This document shows positions 1-10,362 of a stretch of 64,000 nucleotides of DNA, piece by piece. Numbering within the stretch: position 1 is the stretch's first letter; the number at the start of each line of letters is the position of its first letter. Source of the stretch: Devosia elaeis (GTDB taxonomy: Bacteria > Pseudomonadota > Alphaproteobacteria > Rhizobiales > Devosiaceae); NCBI RefSeq assembly GCF_001650025.1, contig NZ_LVVY01000063.1:47100-111099 (forward strand). Direction: 5' to 3'. The notes beneath the pieces are model-generated. The model saw only the letters and a list, made by a program, of their open reading frames with translations. It was not told the origin of the DNA and did no database searches. A program made the translations under genes and the position numbers.

Positions 1-1
1 G

Positions 2-283
2 GCCATCGTGGAGATCAATGGGGTGAATTTCCCCCTGCCGCTGCGCGATCCGCGCGGAGTCGTGCCGGTGCAGGCGGCCGTGGCGGCCGCCGAGCCGGTG
101 GCCAATGTGGCGCTGGTCGACGTGCCCCTGCCCCGTCCCCGGCCTTCAGGCCCGGGCGAAATCGCGCGGCGGCCGGAAGCCCCGGCGCCGGCCGAAATGC
201 GGATCGTTCATTTTGGCGACAAGGCGGTCAGGGTAGTCGGTCCAGACACGCCTTACGCCCAAGCAGGACGAGCAGGGACTTGA
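2..283 (+). CDS. C-terminal fragment of an unrecognised protein (5' end outside window)
   Basis: The reading frame is open from the left edge and stops with TGA at 281-283, so only the last ~94 codons are present. The visible part is rich in Pro, Ala and Arg in its middle, looking like a low-complexity linker. It ends in a more ordered stretch reading [21 protein letters not shown] do not recognise a family with confidence; a cell-wall or periplasmic protein tail is only a guess. It is convergent with gltX and overlaps its 3' end by 56 bases, which is long for this otherwise compact region. Either the overlap is real or the true gene stops differently. Confidence 0.45.
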   Translation, partial: AIVEINGVNFPLPLRDPRGVVPVQAAVAAAEPVANVALVDVPLPRPRPSGPGEIARRPEAPAPAEMRIVHFGDKAVRVVGPDTPYAQAGRAGT

Positions 284-1556
284 GCTCGGGGCCGTCGTGG
301 CGGCCCGTAAGCGCCATGCGCAGGGGCATGAACAGCGCCTTGCCCTTGCGGCCGGTGGCGGTCTTGAGCGCATCGGTCCATTGTCCCCAGGTGGTGTCGT
401 CCCAGGGCTCGGGCGGCAGCAGGGCCTTGGCCAGCGCCAGGAAATCCTGGTCTTCGGGCGCCACGACCGGCGCGATGGGGCCGGTGACGAGCCTGGACCA
501 TTCCACGATATCGGGAAAGCGCGTCAGGTTTTCGCGCAGCAGCATCCACATGGCCTCGCCCTCGAGCCCCAAAGCGGAAAGGCGCGGCGCGGCGTCCTCA
601 TAGGACATGGCGTGCAATAGGCGGGCATTGAGGCCATTGAGCTCGGCCGGGTCGAAGCGGGCCGAACCATGCGAAATCATCGAGAAATCGAGCTTTTCGG
701 CGATGGCATCGAGGCTCTCATAGGGCTCGACGGACAGGCTGGTGCCGGTGAGCGTGGCGGCGATGGCCACCGCCAGCGGCTCATAGCCCTCGGCGCGGAA
801 ATCGGCGATGGACTGCGAGCCGAGGCGCTTGGAAAAGCCCTGCCCCGCCGCGTCGGTCAGCAGGTTGTGGTGGCCGAAGGCCGGCACCGTGCCGCCCAGG
901 GCCTCGAAGATCTCGATCTGGGTGCCGGTATTGGACACATGGTCCTCGCCCCGGATCACATGGGTGATGCCTAGGTCGATATCGTCCACCACCGAGGGCA
1001 GCGTATAGAGATAGGAACCATCGGCCCGGATCAGCACCGGGTCAGACATGGAAGCGGTATTGACGGTCTGCGCGCCCTTGATGACGTCTTCGAACTGCAC
1101 AGGGCGGCCGTCGAGCTTGAAACGCCAATGCGGCTTGCGGCCTTCGGCTTCGAGGCGGGCGCGATCATCGTCGGTTAGGGCCAAAGCGGCGCGATCATAG
1201 ATGGGCGGCTTGCCCAGGAGGCGGGCGCGAGCGCGCTTGCGATCGAGCTCATCCTCGGTTTCGTAGCAGGGATAGAGCCGGCCGGCGGCGATCAGCCGGT
1301 CGCGGGCGCCATCGTAAAGCGCGGTGCGCTCGGACTGGCGCACCAGCAGGTCGGGCACGATGCCGAGCCAGGCCAGGTCCTCCTCGATGCCGTCGGCGAA
1401 GGCCCGCGTGGAGCGCGCCAGGTCGGTATCGTCCATGCGCAGGACATATTTGCCGCCGTGGCGGCGGGCGAAGAACCAGTTGAGCAAAGCCGGCCGGGCA
1501 TTGCCCAGATGGATGCGACCGGTGGGCGATGGCGCCCAGCGTACGATGACACTCAT
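228..1556 (-). CDS. gltX: Glutamyl-tRNA synthetase
   Basis: Class I aminoacyl-tRNA synthetase that charges tRNA-Glu with glutamate in the cytoplasm. The HIGH-type signature lies in [11 protein letters not shown] at residues 10-19, and the KMSKS-type loop appears as FSKRL at residues 241-245. At 442 residues it is slightly shorter than the usual 460-490. Alphaproteobacteria often carry two GltX paralogues, so this may be one of two. The ATG overlaps the last four bases of nadE (ATGA), indicating translational coupling with that gene. The family assignment is secure; which of the two possible paralogues it is cannot be told from here. Confidence 0.95.
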   Translation of the reverse strand: MSVIVRWAPSPTGRIHLGNARPALLNWFFARRHGGKYVLRMDDTDLARSTRAFADGIEEDLAWLGIVPDLLVRQSERTALYDGARDRLIAAGRLYPCYETEDELDRKRARARLLGKPPIYDRAALALTDDDRARLEAEGRKPHWRFKLDGRPVQFEDVIKGAQTVNTASMSDPVLIRADGSYLYTLPSVVDDIDLGITHVIRGEDHVSNTGTQIEIFEALGGTVPAFGHHNLLTDAAGQGFSKRLGSQSIADFRAEGYEPLAVAIAATLTGTSLSVEPYESLDAIAEKLDFSMISHGSARFDPAELNGLNARLLHAMSYEDAAPRLSALGLEGEAMWMLLRENLTRFPDIVEWSRLVTGPIAPVVAPEDQDFLALAKALLPPEPWDDTTWGQWTDALKTATGRKGKALFMPLRMALTGRHDGPELKSLLVLLGRKACLDRLP

Positions 1557-3220
1557 CCGACGGTCAGGTCCTTATAGCCGTTGGTAATGGGATATTTGCG
1601 CCCCTGGCCGAAGGCGCGCGGGCTGAGCTTGGGGCCGGGCGCGGATTGGCGGCGCTTGTATTCGGCGATATTGACCAGCCGCTCGATGCGCTTGACCGTA
1701 GCGGGGTCGTGGCCGCGCTTGACGATGTCGCCCAGCGCCATCTCCTCTTCCACCATGCAGGTGAGGATATCGTCCAGAACCGGATAGGGCGGCAGGCTGT
1801 CCTGGTCCGTCTGGTCCGGGCGCAATTCGGCGCTGGGGGCCTTGTCGATGATGGCCTGGGGAATGACCTCCCCCGCCCGGCCCAGGCAATCGCCCGGCAT
1901 ATGCCTGTTGCGCCAGTCGGCCAGCGCATAGACCTGCATCTTGAACATGTCCTTGAGCGGATTGTAGCCGCCGTTCATGTCGCCATAGATCGTGGCATAG
2001 CCCACGCCCATCTCGCTCTTGTTGCCGGTGGAGAGCAGCATGGAGCCGAGTTTGTTGGACACGGCCATGAGCATGGTGCCGCGCATGCGGGACTGGATGT
2101 TTTCCTCGGCGAGGTCGATGGGCCGGTTGCCGAATATGGGTTGCAATTCGCGCAGCGCGCCGTCGACCGGACCCCCGATGGCCACGATGTCGTAGCGGAC
2201 GCCCAGCCTTTCGGCGCAATCCCTGGCGTCGCGCAGGCTCTCCTGGGACGTATAGCGATAGGGCAGCATGATGGCATGGACCTTTTCGGGCCCGAACGCA
2301 TCGGCCGCCATGGCCGCCACCACGGCGCTGTCGATGCCGCCCGAGAGGCCCAGCACGACATGGGAAAAGCCGTTCTTCAGGACATAGTCCCTTAGGCCCA
2401 GTACGCAGGCGCGCCAGGGCGCTTCCTCCACCGAGGTCAGTTCCTCCACCCGGCCATTGGCGCAGGTCCAGCCATTTTCGCCGCGCACCCAGTCCGACAG
2501 GATGAAATCGGTCTCGAAGGACTTGCCCTGCACGACCAGCTTGTCACCCGGTTCAATGGCGAAGGAGGCGCCGTCGAAGACCAGTTCGTCCTGTCCGCCG
2601 ACCTGGTTGAGATAGAGCATGGGCACGCCGTCCTCGGCAACGCGGGCGCGCACCAGTTCCTTGCGGATATGCTGCTTGTTCGTCCAGTAGGGTGAGCCAT
2701 TGGGGCAGAGCATGATTTCGGCGCCGCGCATGGTCAGGTGGTCGCAGACCGAAGAATGCCAGATATCCTCGCAGATCGGGATGCCGACGCTCACCCCCTT
2801 GATCTCGACCGGCATGGGCAGCGGGCCGGGCTGGAAATAGCGGCGCTCGTAGAAAACATCGTTATTGGGCAATTCGCGCTTGTGGCGAATGGCGACGATC
2901 TCGCCCTTTTCGGCCACCAGGACCGCATTGCGCAAATTGGCGCCATCCTGCCAGATGGTGGGCAGGATCAGCACCACATCGGAGCCGGCGGTATCGGCCA
3001 CCAGGGCCCTGGCCGCTTCCATGGCGTCGGTTACGAATTGCGGCTTGAACAGAAGATCGTCGGGGAAATAGCCGGTGAGGAACAGTTCCGACAGCATCAG
3101 GATGTCTGCCCCCGTCGTCCCGGCCCGATGCAGGGCGTCGCGCGCCAGGGCCAGATTGCCCGGCAGGTCGCCCACTTTGGGGTTGAGCTGGGCGAGCGCA
3201 ATACGAAGCTGGTCGGTCAC
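1553..3220 (-). CDS. nadE: Glutamine-dependent NAD+ synthase
   Basis: Catalyses the last step of NAD synthesis, amidation of deamido-NAD using glutamine and ATP. The N-terminal half is a nitrilase-type glutaminase with the expected Glu-Lys-Cys triad at E45, K114 and C150 (in PICEDIWH). The C-terminal half is the synthetase domain with the pyrophosphate-binding loop SGGIDS at 293-298. The length of 555 residues is normal for the two-domain form. It is the first gene of a two-gene unit with gltX, which it overlaps by four bases. A 7-bp perfect hairpin (3254-3270) lies about 34 bases upstream of the start, of unknown role. Confidence 0.96.
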   Translation of the reverse strand: MTDQLRIALAQLNPKVGDLPGNLALARDALHRAGTTGADILMLSELFLTGYFPDDLLFKPQFVTDAMEAARALVADTAGSDVVLILPTIWQDGANLRNAVLVAEKGEIVAIRHKRELPNNDVFYERRYFQPGPLPMPVEIKGVSVGIPICEDIWHSSVCDHLTMRGAEIMLCPNGSPYWTNKQHIRKELVRARVAEDGVPMLYLNQVGGQDELVFDGASFAIEPGDKLVVQGKSFETDFILSDWVRGENGWTCANGRVEELTSVEEAPWRACVLGLRDYVLKNGFSHVVLGLSGGIDSAVVAAMAADAFGPEKVHAIMLPYRYTSQESLRDARDCAERLGVRYDIVAIGGPVDGALRELQPIFGNRPIDLAEENIQSRMRGTMLMAVSNKLGSMLLSTGNKSEMGVGYATIYGDMNGGYNPLKDMFKMQVYALADWRNRHMPGDCLGRAGEVIPQAIIDKAPSAELRPDQTDQDSLPPYPVLDDILTCMVEEEMALGDIVKRGHDPATVKRIERLVNIAEYKRRQSAPGPKLSPRAFGQGRKYPITNGYKDLTVG

Positions 3221-3443
3221 GATAATGCTGGCCTGATGCTAGGAACGATCCGACCTGCCGGTTCGGCAGGCTGCGCGGCCAGACTTAGCCGCTCGCCCGC
3301 ATCAGGGCAAGCGTGGCCCGTTGGGGCTTTGGTAAGAGCTGGCAGGCATGGTGGAGCGATCACAAGATCGGATTTCTCGCAACCCAAGTGGCAATCTGGG
3401 AGTTCCCGAGAACCCCAATTACATTTCTGAATGCAAAGTGCCT

Positions 3444-3869
3444 ATGTCCTACCGAATATTGATCGTCGAAGACGAGATCATCGTCGCAACGGAGATCGAA
3501 TATGTCGTGGCCGAAATGGGTCATGATCCGATCGCCATCGCGGCCGATCAGCGATCGGCGCTGGCTCATGCCAGCCGGGCCGACATCGCCCTGGTCGACC
3601 TGAACCTGCGCGATGGTCCGAGCGGCATCGGCATTGGCAAAATTCTCGCGCAGACCCATGGCGTCACCGTCCTCTTCCTCACCGCCAATCCCGCGCAGCT
3701 CGGCGAGGGCGTGCCCGGCACGGTGGGGGTGATGCCCAAGCCGGCGACCGATCGCGATGTCCGCGAGGCCGTGGAATTCGCCATCGCCCACCGACTTGCC
3801 GCCGAGGCCAGGCCGCCGCGTCGGCTGCGCCTGTTCGGCTGGGGCGACGGTAGCCTGGCCAGCAATTGA
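3444..3869 (+). CDS. Single-domain response regulator (receiver only)
   Basis: A 141-residue protein consisting almost entirely of a CheY-like receiver domain. Acidic residues E9/D10 follow the first strand, the likely phospho-acceptor is D52 in LVDLNLRD, and the conserved Thr (FLTAN) and Lys (MPKP) are present. No output domain follows; the tail is short and basic. I chose the ATG at 3444 because the receiver fold begins there; an upstream in-frame start at 3348 would add 32 residues of no recognisable character. It is convergent with the HWE kinase ending 16 bases away, so the two are probably partners. Single-domain receivers beside HWE kinases commonly act as phosphate sinks or signal through protein contacts. 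Confidence 0.88.
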   Translation: MSYRILIVEDEIIVATEIEYVVAEMGHDPIAIAADQRSALAHASRADIALVDLNLRDGPSGIGIGKILAQTHGVTVLFLTANPAQLGEGVPGTVGVMPKPATDRDVREAVEFAIAHRLAAEARPPRRLRLFGWGDGSLASN

Positions 3870-3884
3870 TCCCTTTTCCGCGAT

Positions 3885-5798
3885 CTAGTTGATCGTCTCG
3901 GCTCGCAAGCGTGCCGAGCGGTTCAGCGCGTCCAGGGGCAGCCTGACGATCACCTCCAGCCCTTCGGGACGCCAATGGCGTTCCAATTGGCCGCGCATCT
4001 GCCCTTCCACCGACAATTGCACCAGCCTCGTGCCGAAGCCGCCCAGCTTGTCGGGTTCCACCACGCTTGGGCCGCCGGTTTCCCGCCATTCCAGTTGATA
4101 GAAATCGGGATCGGTGTGGCCGGTAATGGTCACCATGCCTTCCGATTGCGACAGGGCGCCATATTTGGCGGAATTGGTCGCCAGTTCGTGGAACAGCAGC
4201 GCCATGGGCGTGGCCGCGGCATCATCGACCGCGGCGTCCGCGCCATTGAAGATCACGCGCGCCCTGCCATCGGCATTATAGGGGCGCATCAGGCGCTCGA
4301 TCAGGGCCGAGAGCATGCCCTGGCCGCTGGCGCCGGCATGCAGATAGCTCTGCGGCCGCACGAAGTCATGCGCCTCGCCCAGGGCGTAGATGCGCTGCCG
4401 CAATTGATCGGCGAAGGGCTTTATCTCGGGCTGGCTGCGGGCCGAGAGGGCAATAATGCCATTAAGGACGGCAAAGATGTTCTTGATGCGGTGGCTGAGT
4501 TCCTGGGCCACCAATTCCCGCTCTTCGGCGGCAAGCTTGGATTCGTGAATATCGGTACAGGTCCCGATCCAGCGCAATATGTGCCCCTGCCCATCGTGGA
4601 TGGGCAGCGCCCGCCCCAGCGTCCAGCGATATTCGCCGCTATGATGGCGCAGCCTATATTCGATCTGGTAGGGATCGCCGGTTTCCAGGCAATGGCGCCA
4701 TTCGGTCCAGGCGCGCTCCCGGTCGTCGGGGTGGAACATCTCTCCCCAGATATCGCCATCGGTCGAGCCCTCCGGCATGCCGGTGAATTCGTACCAGCGG
4801 GCGTTGAAATAATCGTGGTGTCCGTCCGGCCGGGTCGACCAGACCATTTGCGGCATGGTGTCGGACAGGGTGCGGAAGCGCAGCTCGCTCTCGGCCAGGG
4901 CCTCGGCGGCGCGATGCTGTTCGGTCACGTCGATGGCGATGCCGGGAAAGCGATGGATACGCCCCTCCCCGTCCCTCCGCGGCCGGCCCGAGGCGATCAC
5001 CCAGCGCACCTGCCCGTCGGTGCCCCGCAGGCGGTATTCGGACTTGAAGACAACGCCCTCGCGCAGGGCGGTCGCGATCTCCTCGCCCACCCGCTCCACA
5101 TCCTCGGGATGGATGGCGCGCAGGAAATCCGCCATTGGCGTGCCCAGCCCGGCGCGCAGGGAATCCATGTTGAAAAGCCGGGCGAACTGGTCGTCGGCCG
5201 TCATCCGGTCATGGACGACATCCCAATCCCAGGTGCCGACGAGATCGGTGCCGTTGATGGCGAGCGACATGCGCTCTTCGCTGCGCGCCAGGGCGCGTTC
5301 GGCCAGCACCCGGTCGGTGGTTTCGTGCACCACGCAGAGCGTGCCCATCGACAGGCCGTCATCGCTGATGATCGGGCTGTAGTGCAGGTCCATCCATACC
5401 GGCTCCGGCTCGCCATGGCGATTGAGGACGAGCTCCTGGTTCCGTAGCGTCCAGGATTCCAGGCGCAGCCCGCGCTCCATGTTCTGCCGGTTGAAATCAG
5501 CGATCTCAGGCCAGGCCTCCATGGCCGGCATGCCGAAAATCTGGGGATGGCGCTGGCCGGCAAATTCGGCGTAGCCGTGATTGTAAAGCAGGATGCCCTG
5601 CGGGCCGACCATCATCACCATGGGAGTGGCAGCGACCATCATCAGGCGCACCGCGCCCTTGAGGTCTTCGGGCCAGTCAGGGATCAGGCCCAGCGGATTG
5701 GCCGACCAATCATAGGTATTGAAGAGTTTTAGAGTCGGGTCCTGTTCGAGCTTCGCGCGCGTCTCGGGAGCAGCGTGGGGGAACAGCGATTTGGGCAT
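3885..5798 (-). CDS. HWE-family sensor histidine kinase with PAS domains
   Basis: A soluble-looking 637-residue kinase. Three PAS-like modules cover roughly residues 45-165, 175-295 and 305-425; the second and third end in PAC-type motifs (IDVTEQ and CTDIHES). The phospho-acceptor is H436 in ELSHRIKN. The ATP-binding region carries HELATNSAKYGAL and a Trp-x-Glu in LEWRETGGP, the hallmark of the HWE group common in Hyphomicrobiales. No membrane segment is visible, so it should sense a cytoplasmic cue, possibly light, redox or a small ligand through PAS. It faces a lone receiver protein, its probable partner. Confidence 0.93.
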   Translation of the reverse strand: MPKSLFPHAAPETRAKLEQDPTLKLFNTYDWSANPLGLIPDWPEDLKGAVRLMMVAATPMVMMVGPQGILLYNHGYAEFAGQRHPQIFGMPAMEAWPEIADFNRQNMERGLRLESWTLRNQELVLNRHGEPEPVWMDLHYSPIISDDGLSMGTLCVVHETTDRVLAERALARSEERMSLAINGTDLVGTWDWDVVHDRMTADDQFARLFNMDSLRAGLGTPMADFLRAIHPEDVERVGEEIATALREGVVFKSEYRLRGTDGQVRWVIASGRPRRDGEGRIHRFPGIAIDVTEQHRAAEALAESELRFRTLSDTMPQMVWSTRPDGHHDYFNARWYEFTGMPEGSTDGDIWGEMFHPDDRERAWTEWRHCLETGDPYQIEYRLRHHSGEYRWTLGRALPIHDGQGHILRWIGTCTDIHESKLAAEERELVAQELSHRIKNIFAVLNGIIALSARSQPEIKPFADQLRQRIYALGEAHDFVRPQSYLHAGASGQGMLSALIERLMRPYNADGRARVIFNGADAAVDDAAATPMALLFHELATNSAKYGALSQSEGMVTITGHTDPDFYQLEWRETGGPSVVEPDKLGGFGTRLVQLSVEGQMRGQLERHWRPEGLEVIVRLPLDALNRSARLRAETIN

Positions 5799-5849
5799 TG
5801 CCTACTCTTTGGCCAAAGGTGACGCAGGGACAGGCTGCCCGGACAGACA

Positions 5850-5884
5850 GGGGCCGCGCGCCGAAACATTCAACGCGCGGCCCC
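5850..5884 (-). terminator. Strong GC hairpin downstream of the DAHP synthase gene
   Basis: An 11-bp perfect stem (5850-5860 with 5874-5884) lies 26 bases beyond the stop of the DAHP synthase gene, before the kinase start at 5798. It lacks a U-tract in the direction of transcription, so it may stabilise the 3' end or act as a weak terminator. Confidence 0.35.
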
Positions 5885-5909
5885 CGTTTCGGTTCACGCA
5901 AGAGCGTGA

Positions 5910-7286
5910 TTATTCACCCGCGGCACGCTGCTGGCGCGGGGGCTTTTGCGCATGCACTTCCTCGGCCACCAGGAAGGCCAGCTCCAGCGCCTGGCTGGCA
6001 TTGAGCCGCGGATCGCAATAGGTGTGATAGCGGTCGGACAGGGATGCTTCGGTGACTGCCGACATGCCGCCCACGCATTCGGTGACATCGTCGCCCGTCA
6101 TCTCGATATGCACGCCGCCGGCATAGGTGCCCATATCGCGGTGCACCTCGAAGAAATTGCGCACTTCGGCCAGGACCCGGTCGAAGGGGCGGGTCTTGTA
6201 GCCGGTCGAGGCCTTGATCGTATTGCCGTGCATGGGGTCGCAGCACCACACCACCGTGCGGCCGGCCTTTTCCACCGTTTCGATCAGGCGCGGCAGATGT
6301 TCGTGCACCTTGTCGGCGCCGAAGCGGGAAATCAGCGTGATGCGGCCGGCTTCGTCGGTGGGATTGAGCCGGTCGAGCAGGCGCAGCAAATCGTCATTGC
6401 TGAGGCTGGGGCCGCATTTGACGCCGATCGGATTGTTGATGCCGGCGAAATATTCGACATGGGCCTCATCGGGATTGCGGGTGCGATCGCCGATCCAGAG
6501 CATGTGGCCGGACGTGGCGTACCAATTATTGGTGATGGAATCCCGCCGGGTCAGCGCTTCCTCATAGCCGAGCAGCAGCGCCTCGTGGCTGGTGTAGAAG
6601 CTGGTCTGCTTGAGGGCCGGCGTATTTTCCGGATTGAGCCCCAGGGCGGCCATGAAGGTGATGGCGTCGTCGATCTTGCGCGCCACTTCCTCATAGCGGG
6701 TGTTCCAGTTGGACCCCTTCATGAAGCCCATGGTCCATTCGTGGATGCGCGTCAGTTCGGCATAGCCGCCCATGGAAAAGGCGCGCAGCAGGTTGAGCGT
6801 CGCCGCCGATTGGCGATAGGCCTGCAACATGCGATGGGGATTGGGGACGCGGGAGGCCTCGGTGAAGCCGATATCGTTGATGATGTCGCCGCGATAGGAC
6901 GGCAATTCGACGCCGTCGATCTCCTCGGTATCGGCCGAGCGCGGCTTGGCGAATTGCCCGGCGACGCGACCGACCTTGACCACCGGCTTGCTCGCGCCAT
7001 GGGTCAGGACCAAAGCCATCTGCAGGAAGACGCGGAAGAAGTCGCGGATATGATCGGCGCCGTGCTCGGCAAAGCTCTCGGCGCAATCGCCGCCCTGGAG
7101 CAGGAAGGCTTCGCCGCGCGACACCGAGGCCAGCCGGGCCTTCAGCTCGCGCGCCTCACCGGCGAAGACCAGCGGGGGAAAGCTGCCGAGCTGCCGTTCC
7201 GCATCGGCCAGCGCGGCCGGATCGGGATAGGCCGGAACCTGCCGGATGGGCTTGCTGCGCCAGGAGCTCGGGGTCCAGGTGGTCAT
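5910..7286 (-). CDS. Class II 3-deoxy-7-phosphoheptulonate (DAHP) synthase
   Basis: Condenses phosphoenolpyruvate and erythrose-4-phosphate in the first step of the shikimate pathway. The 458-residue sequence is the plant-like class II type, starting with a Trp-rich TPSSWR segment and carrying QGGDCAESF near residue 85, where the metal-binding Cys lies. The later conserved [10 protein letters not shown] and [10 protein letters not shown] blocks are present. It is the last gene of the minus-strand run rpiA, DUF2059, gor, DAHP synthase. RpiA acts in the pentose phosphate pathway that supplies erythrose-4-phosphate, but terminators inside the run argue against one operon. Confidence 0.95.
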   Translation of the reverse strand: MTTWTPSSWRSKPIRQVPAYPDPAALADAERQLGSFPPLVFAGEARELKARLASVSRGEAFLLQGGDCAESFAEHGADHIRDFFRVFLQMALVLTHGASKPVVKVGRVAGQFAKPRSADTEEIDGVELPSYRGDIINDIGFTEASRVPNPHRMLQAYRQSAATLNLLRAFSMGGYAELTRIHEWTMGFMKGSNWNTRYEEVARKIDDAITFMAALGLNPENTPALKQTSFYTSHEALLLGYEEALTRRDSITNNWYATSGHMLWIGDRTRNPDEAHVEYFAGINNPIGVKCGPSLSNDDLLRLLDRLNPTDEAGRITLISRFGADKVHEHLPRLIETVEKAGRTVVWCCDPMHGNTIKASTGYKTRPFDRVLAEVRNFFEVHRDMGTYAGGVHIEMTGDDVTECVGGMSAVTEASLSDRYHTYCDPRLNASQALELAFLVAEEVHAQKPPRQQRAAGE

Positions 7287-7368
7287 GTTCGTCTCGCTTA
7301 CGCCGGAGCACTGATAAAACCTGAGGGCGATCTACCAAGCCAATGCCCCCGTGCCAAGGGCGAAAGGC

Positions 7369-8742
7369 TCAGACCTTCTGGCAATCCCGATAGACATAGG
7401 TGGGGGCCTTGAAGGTCACCAATTCCTCCGCCGCCGATGGATGGAGGGCGATGGTGCGGTCGAAATCGGCCTTGCTGGCGCCCATGCCGACGGCAATGGC
7501 GACGAGCTGGATCATTTCGGCGGCTCCGGGGCCCAGGATATGAACGCCCAACACCCTGCCCCCGTCCTTTTCGGTGATGAGCTTGAGCACCATGCGTTCG
7601 GTGCGGGTGGAGAGCGTGTTCTGCATCGGCCGGAAGCGGGCGACATAGACATCGATATCGCCATGGGTGGCGGCTTCGTCCTCGGTCAGCCCGACCACGC
7701 CGATTTCCGGCTCGGAAAAGACGGCGGTGGGGATCAGCGAATGATCTACGGCCTGCGGATTGTCATTGAAGACGGTTTCGGCGAAATACCAGCCCTCGCG
7801 GATGGCCACCGGGGTCAGCTGCGCACGGCCGGTGACGTCGCCCACCGCATAGATGGAAGGCACTGAGGTCTGCGAATATTTGTCGACGGCAATGGCGCCG
7901 AAATCATTGAGCCGGACGCCGGCCGTTTCGAGCCCCAGTCCCTCGACATTGGGCTGGCGGCCGGTGGCGAACATGACGGCGCCGAAGGGCGCGGTCACTC
8001 CGTCGCTGAAGGTTGCCAGCACATCCTCGCCCGGCTTGGAAAGCGCGGCGATGGTGGTCTGGTAGATCAGCCGGATACCCCTTTCGATCAGCCCAGCCTC
8101 GAGCCCGCGCCGCATATCGTCATCGAAGCCGCGCAGCACGCAATCGCCGCGATAGATGATCGTGGTATCGACGCCCAGCCCGGCGAAAATGGTGGCGAAT
8201 TCGACTGCGATATAGCCCCCGCCCTCGATGAGGATGGAATGGGGCAGCGCCGGCAGGTCGAAGGCTTCATTGGAGGAAATGCCGAGCTCGGCGCCGGGAA
8301 TATCGGGGATGAAAGGCCGTGCGCCGGTCGCCACCAGCAGATATTTCGCCGTCAGCTCGCGCCCGTCACTGGCCAGCCTGACGCTGTTGGGGCCGGTTAC
8401 CACCGCGCGGTCGCGGATGATCTCGGCGCCGGGCTTTTCCAGATTGCTCGTATAGGCGTGTTCGAGCCGGGTGATTTCCTTTTCCTTGGCCGCGACCAGG
8501 GTCGGCCAGTCGAAGCTGGCATCGACCTGCCAGCCGAAGCTTTCCGCCACGTCGAACTGATCCTTGAACCGGGAGGCATAGACATAGAGCTTCTTGGGCA
8601 CGCAGCCGCGAATGACGCAGGTGCCCCCGACCCGGAATTCCTCGATCACGGCGACTTTCGCGCCATAGGTGGCCGCCATGCGGGCCGCCCGTACACCGCC
8701 CGAACCGGCGCCGATGACAACCAGGTCGTAATCGAAACTCAT
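7369..8742 (-). CDS. gor: Glutathione-disulfide reductase
   Basis: NADPH-dependent flavoenzyme that regenerates reduced glutathione in the cytoplasm. The FAD-binding Rossmann motif GAGSGG begins at residue 11. The redox-active disulfide is C42/C47 in GGTCVIRGCVPKK, a form typical of plant-type and alphaproteobacterial glutathione reductases. The second Rossmann motif GGGYIAVE and the C-terminal catalytic HPSAAEE are present. I place the start at 8742 because a GGGAG ribosome-binding site sits 6 bases upstream; an in-frame ATG at 8754 precedes that site and would add four residues. Length of 457 is normal. Confidence 0.95.
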   Translation of the reverse strand: MSFDYDLVVIGAGSGGVRAARMAATYGAKVAVIEEFRVGGTCVIRGCVPKKLYVYASRFKDQFDVAESFGWQVDASFDWPTLVAAKEKEITRLEHAYTSNLEKPGAEIIRDRAVVTGPNSVRLASDGRELTAKYLLVATGARPFIPDIPGAELGISSNEAFDLPALPHSILIEGGGYIAVEFATIFAGLGVDTTIIYRGDCVLRGFDDDMRRGLEAGLIERGIRLIYQTTIAALSKPGEDVLATFSDGVTAPFGAVMFATGRQPNVEGLGLETAGVRLNDFGAIAVDKYSQTSVPSIYAVGDVTGRAQLTPVAIREGWYFAETVFNDNPQAVDHSLIPTAVFSEPEIGVVGLTEDEAATHGDIDVYVARFRPMQNTLSTRTERMVLKLITEKDGGRVLGVHILGPGAAEMIQLVAIAVGMGASKADFDRTIALHPSAAEELVTFKAPTYVYRDCQKV

Positions 8743-8797
8743 TTCAGCTCCCATTCTTCATCGTCAAGTACCGATGAATATGATCACGCGCTTCGCA

Positions 8798-8826
8798 CAA
8801 AAAAAGACCCCGCACAAGGCGGGGTC
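8798..8826 (-). terminator. Rho-independent terminator after the DUF2059 gene
   Basis: Perfect 8-bp GC stem (8806-8813 with 8819-8826) with a 5-base loop, followed on the minus strand by at least seven consecutive T residues. It lies 23 bases after the stop of the DUF2059 gene and before gor, so the two are probably separate transcripts. Confidence 0.85.
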
Positions 8827-8848
8827 AATGCGGGAGATGTTTCCGCGA

Positions 8849-9352
8849 TCAGATTTCGACGCCCTGGGCCCGCAGGGCGGAGCGCACCTTGGCGAAGAAT
8901 TCGGTCCGCAGATTATTGGTATAGACCTGCAGGACGCGGCGAAGATCGGCGTTCACTTCCGAATTGGCCGTCGCCAGCTTCTGGCCGGTGGGCGATTCGT
9001 AGAAGGCAACGATCTCGGTGAGTTCTTCCAGCGTGAAGCGGATCGCGTAGACGCGCGCGAACTGATCGAGCAATTCGCCCTTGCGGCCACGATATTCGGC
9101 GATCACCTCGCCGATAATGGTATTGGTCTGCTCGACGATTTCGGGGTTCTGCGTCACGATCTGGCGCATGGTGTCGATGCCGATCTCGACCACGGTGGTT
9201 TCGAACACGGCGCCGCGGTCGGTCAGGTCGATATATTTGCGGGCCAGCGCCAATTGCTCGGGGGCGACCTCCTGCGCGAAAACCGGCGCCGAGACGGCAA
9301 TGATGCCCGCCGTCAGCACCGCACCCATCACGGCCTTGGCGCCGCGCATCAT
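8849..9352 (-). CDS. Exported DUF2059 protein
   Basis: A protein of about 167 residues with an N-terminal signal peptide ending near APVFAQ, followed by a mostly helical domain. The core FTLEELTEIVAFYESPTGQKLA is the characteristic DUF2059 stretch, found in many alphaproteobacterial periplasmic proteins of unknown function. I chose the ATG at 9352 because it gives a compact signal peptide after a GGGAAC element; starts at 9376 and 9391 (GTG) are possible. It starts 47 bases after the rpiA stop and is followed by a strong terminator, so it is probably the second gene of an rpiA-DUF2059 transcript. Confidence 0.88.
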   Translation of the reverse strand: MMRGAKAVMGAVLTAGIIAVSAPVFAQEVAPEQLALARKYIDLTDRGAVFETTVVEIGIDTMRQIVTQNPEIVEQTNTIIGEVIAEYRGRKGELLDQFARVYAIRFTLEELTEIVAFYESPTGQKLATANSEVNADLRRVLQVYTNNLRTEFFAKVRSALRAQGVEI

Positions 9353-9398
9353 GTTCCCGTTCGTCCAGAATGCCATCTTGTCCCGATCCACGCTCAGT

Positions 9399-10094
9399 CT
9401 ATTGCCGTTTCAGTTCTTCTACGCCATTCGGCGTCGCCACATAAGCCTTGCTGCACATTTTCAGGAATAGCCCATGCTGGACCACGCCGGGAATATTCAG
9501 CAGGTCGCTCGATAGCGCTTCTGGCTGCGAAATGCGGCCAAAAAAAGCATCGAGAATAAGGTGTCCACCATCGGTCACGAAGGGATTGCCGGCCTCTTCG
9601 CCCCGCAGTTTCAGCCCGCCCTGAGCGCCGTGATGCGTCAGAACCTGCTCGATGGCGTGGCGGGTCGCGCCGAGCCCGAAGCGGTTGACCTCGATCGGCA
9701 GCGGAAAGCGGCCCAGCGCCTCGACGCATTTGGAGGCATCGGCAATGACCACCATGGCGTCGGAGGCCGCAGCCACGATCTTCTCGCGCAACAGCGCGCC
9801 GCCGCCACCCTTGATCAGGTTCAGGCCCGGGTCGATTTCGTCGGCTCCATCCACTGTCAGGTCCAGCCGGTCCAGCGTGTCGAGATCCGAGAGCGGGATA
9901 TTCAACTCCTGCGCCTGGCGCGCCGTCGCCTCGGAGGTCGGCACGCAGATGACGTCGAGGCCAGCGGCGACCTTTTCGCCCAGCAGATCGACAAAATGGC
10001 GCGCGGTCGAGCCGGTGCCCAGGCCCAGGCGCATGCCCGGCCTGACTTCGGACAATGCCATGGCCGCAGCCTGCCGCTTCAACGCCTCGCTCAT
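9399..10094 (-). CDS. rpiA: Ribose-5-phosphate isomerase A
   Basis: Interconverts ribose-5-phosphate and ribulose-5-phosphate in the pentose phosphate pathway. The 231-residue protein shows the phosphate-binding GLGTGSTA near residue 25, the catalytic DGADE motif, and the KGGGGAL loop, all diagnostic for RpiA. The start at 10094 is preceded by GGGAGG nine bases upstream; the frame is open further 5' but that region has no RpiA similarity. The DUF2059 gene follows closely. Confidence 0.95.
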   Translation of the reverse strand: MSEALKRQAAAMALSEVRPGMRLGLGTGSTARHFVDLLGEKVAAGLDVICVPTSEATARQAQELNIPLSDLDTLDRLDLTVDGADEIDPGLNLIKGGGGALLREKIVAAASDAMVVIADASKCVEALGRFPLPIEVNRFGLGATRHAIEQVLTHHGAQGGLKLRGEEAGNPFVTDGGHLILDAFFGRISQPEALSSDLLNIPGVVQHGLFLKMCSKAYVATPNGVEELKRQ

Positions 10095-10362
10095 CGCGCA
10101 AAACCCTCCCGGAACGATGGGGCGGATGTGGCAGCGCGGCCCGCAAGCTGTCAAGGCCGCCAAAAGGCGGCATCCGCGCTGCGGCAAATGCAAAGTGAGG
10201 GAAGGAGTGTAACCTGCTGGCAACACAATATGGCGATGATGGGGCATTCATGGCAGCGGTAAGGCGGCTATGTCTTTCCGGCCAAATATATTCGAAGTAA
10301 TTACGCTCATCATCGCGATCACCGAATCATGGCCGGTCGCGCATCCAGAGGCCAAGTAGAAG

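Noticed and set aside
3241..3275. GGAAC ... GTT pair resembling an EcfG general-stress promoter upstream of the receiver gene
   Set aside because: The spacing is 14 bases, shorter than the 16-17 expected, and GTT is part of a hairpin loop.
3975..5447. Long open frame antisense to the HWE kinase
   Set aside because: High-GC shadow of a well-supported gene; its translation has no domain and is full of His/Gly/Ala typical of antisense frames. The same applies to long antisense frames over 20610-22169, 33941-35992, 36008-37924 and 44969-47689.
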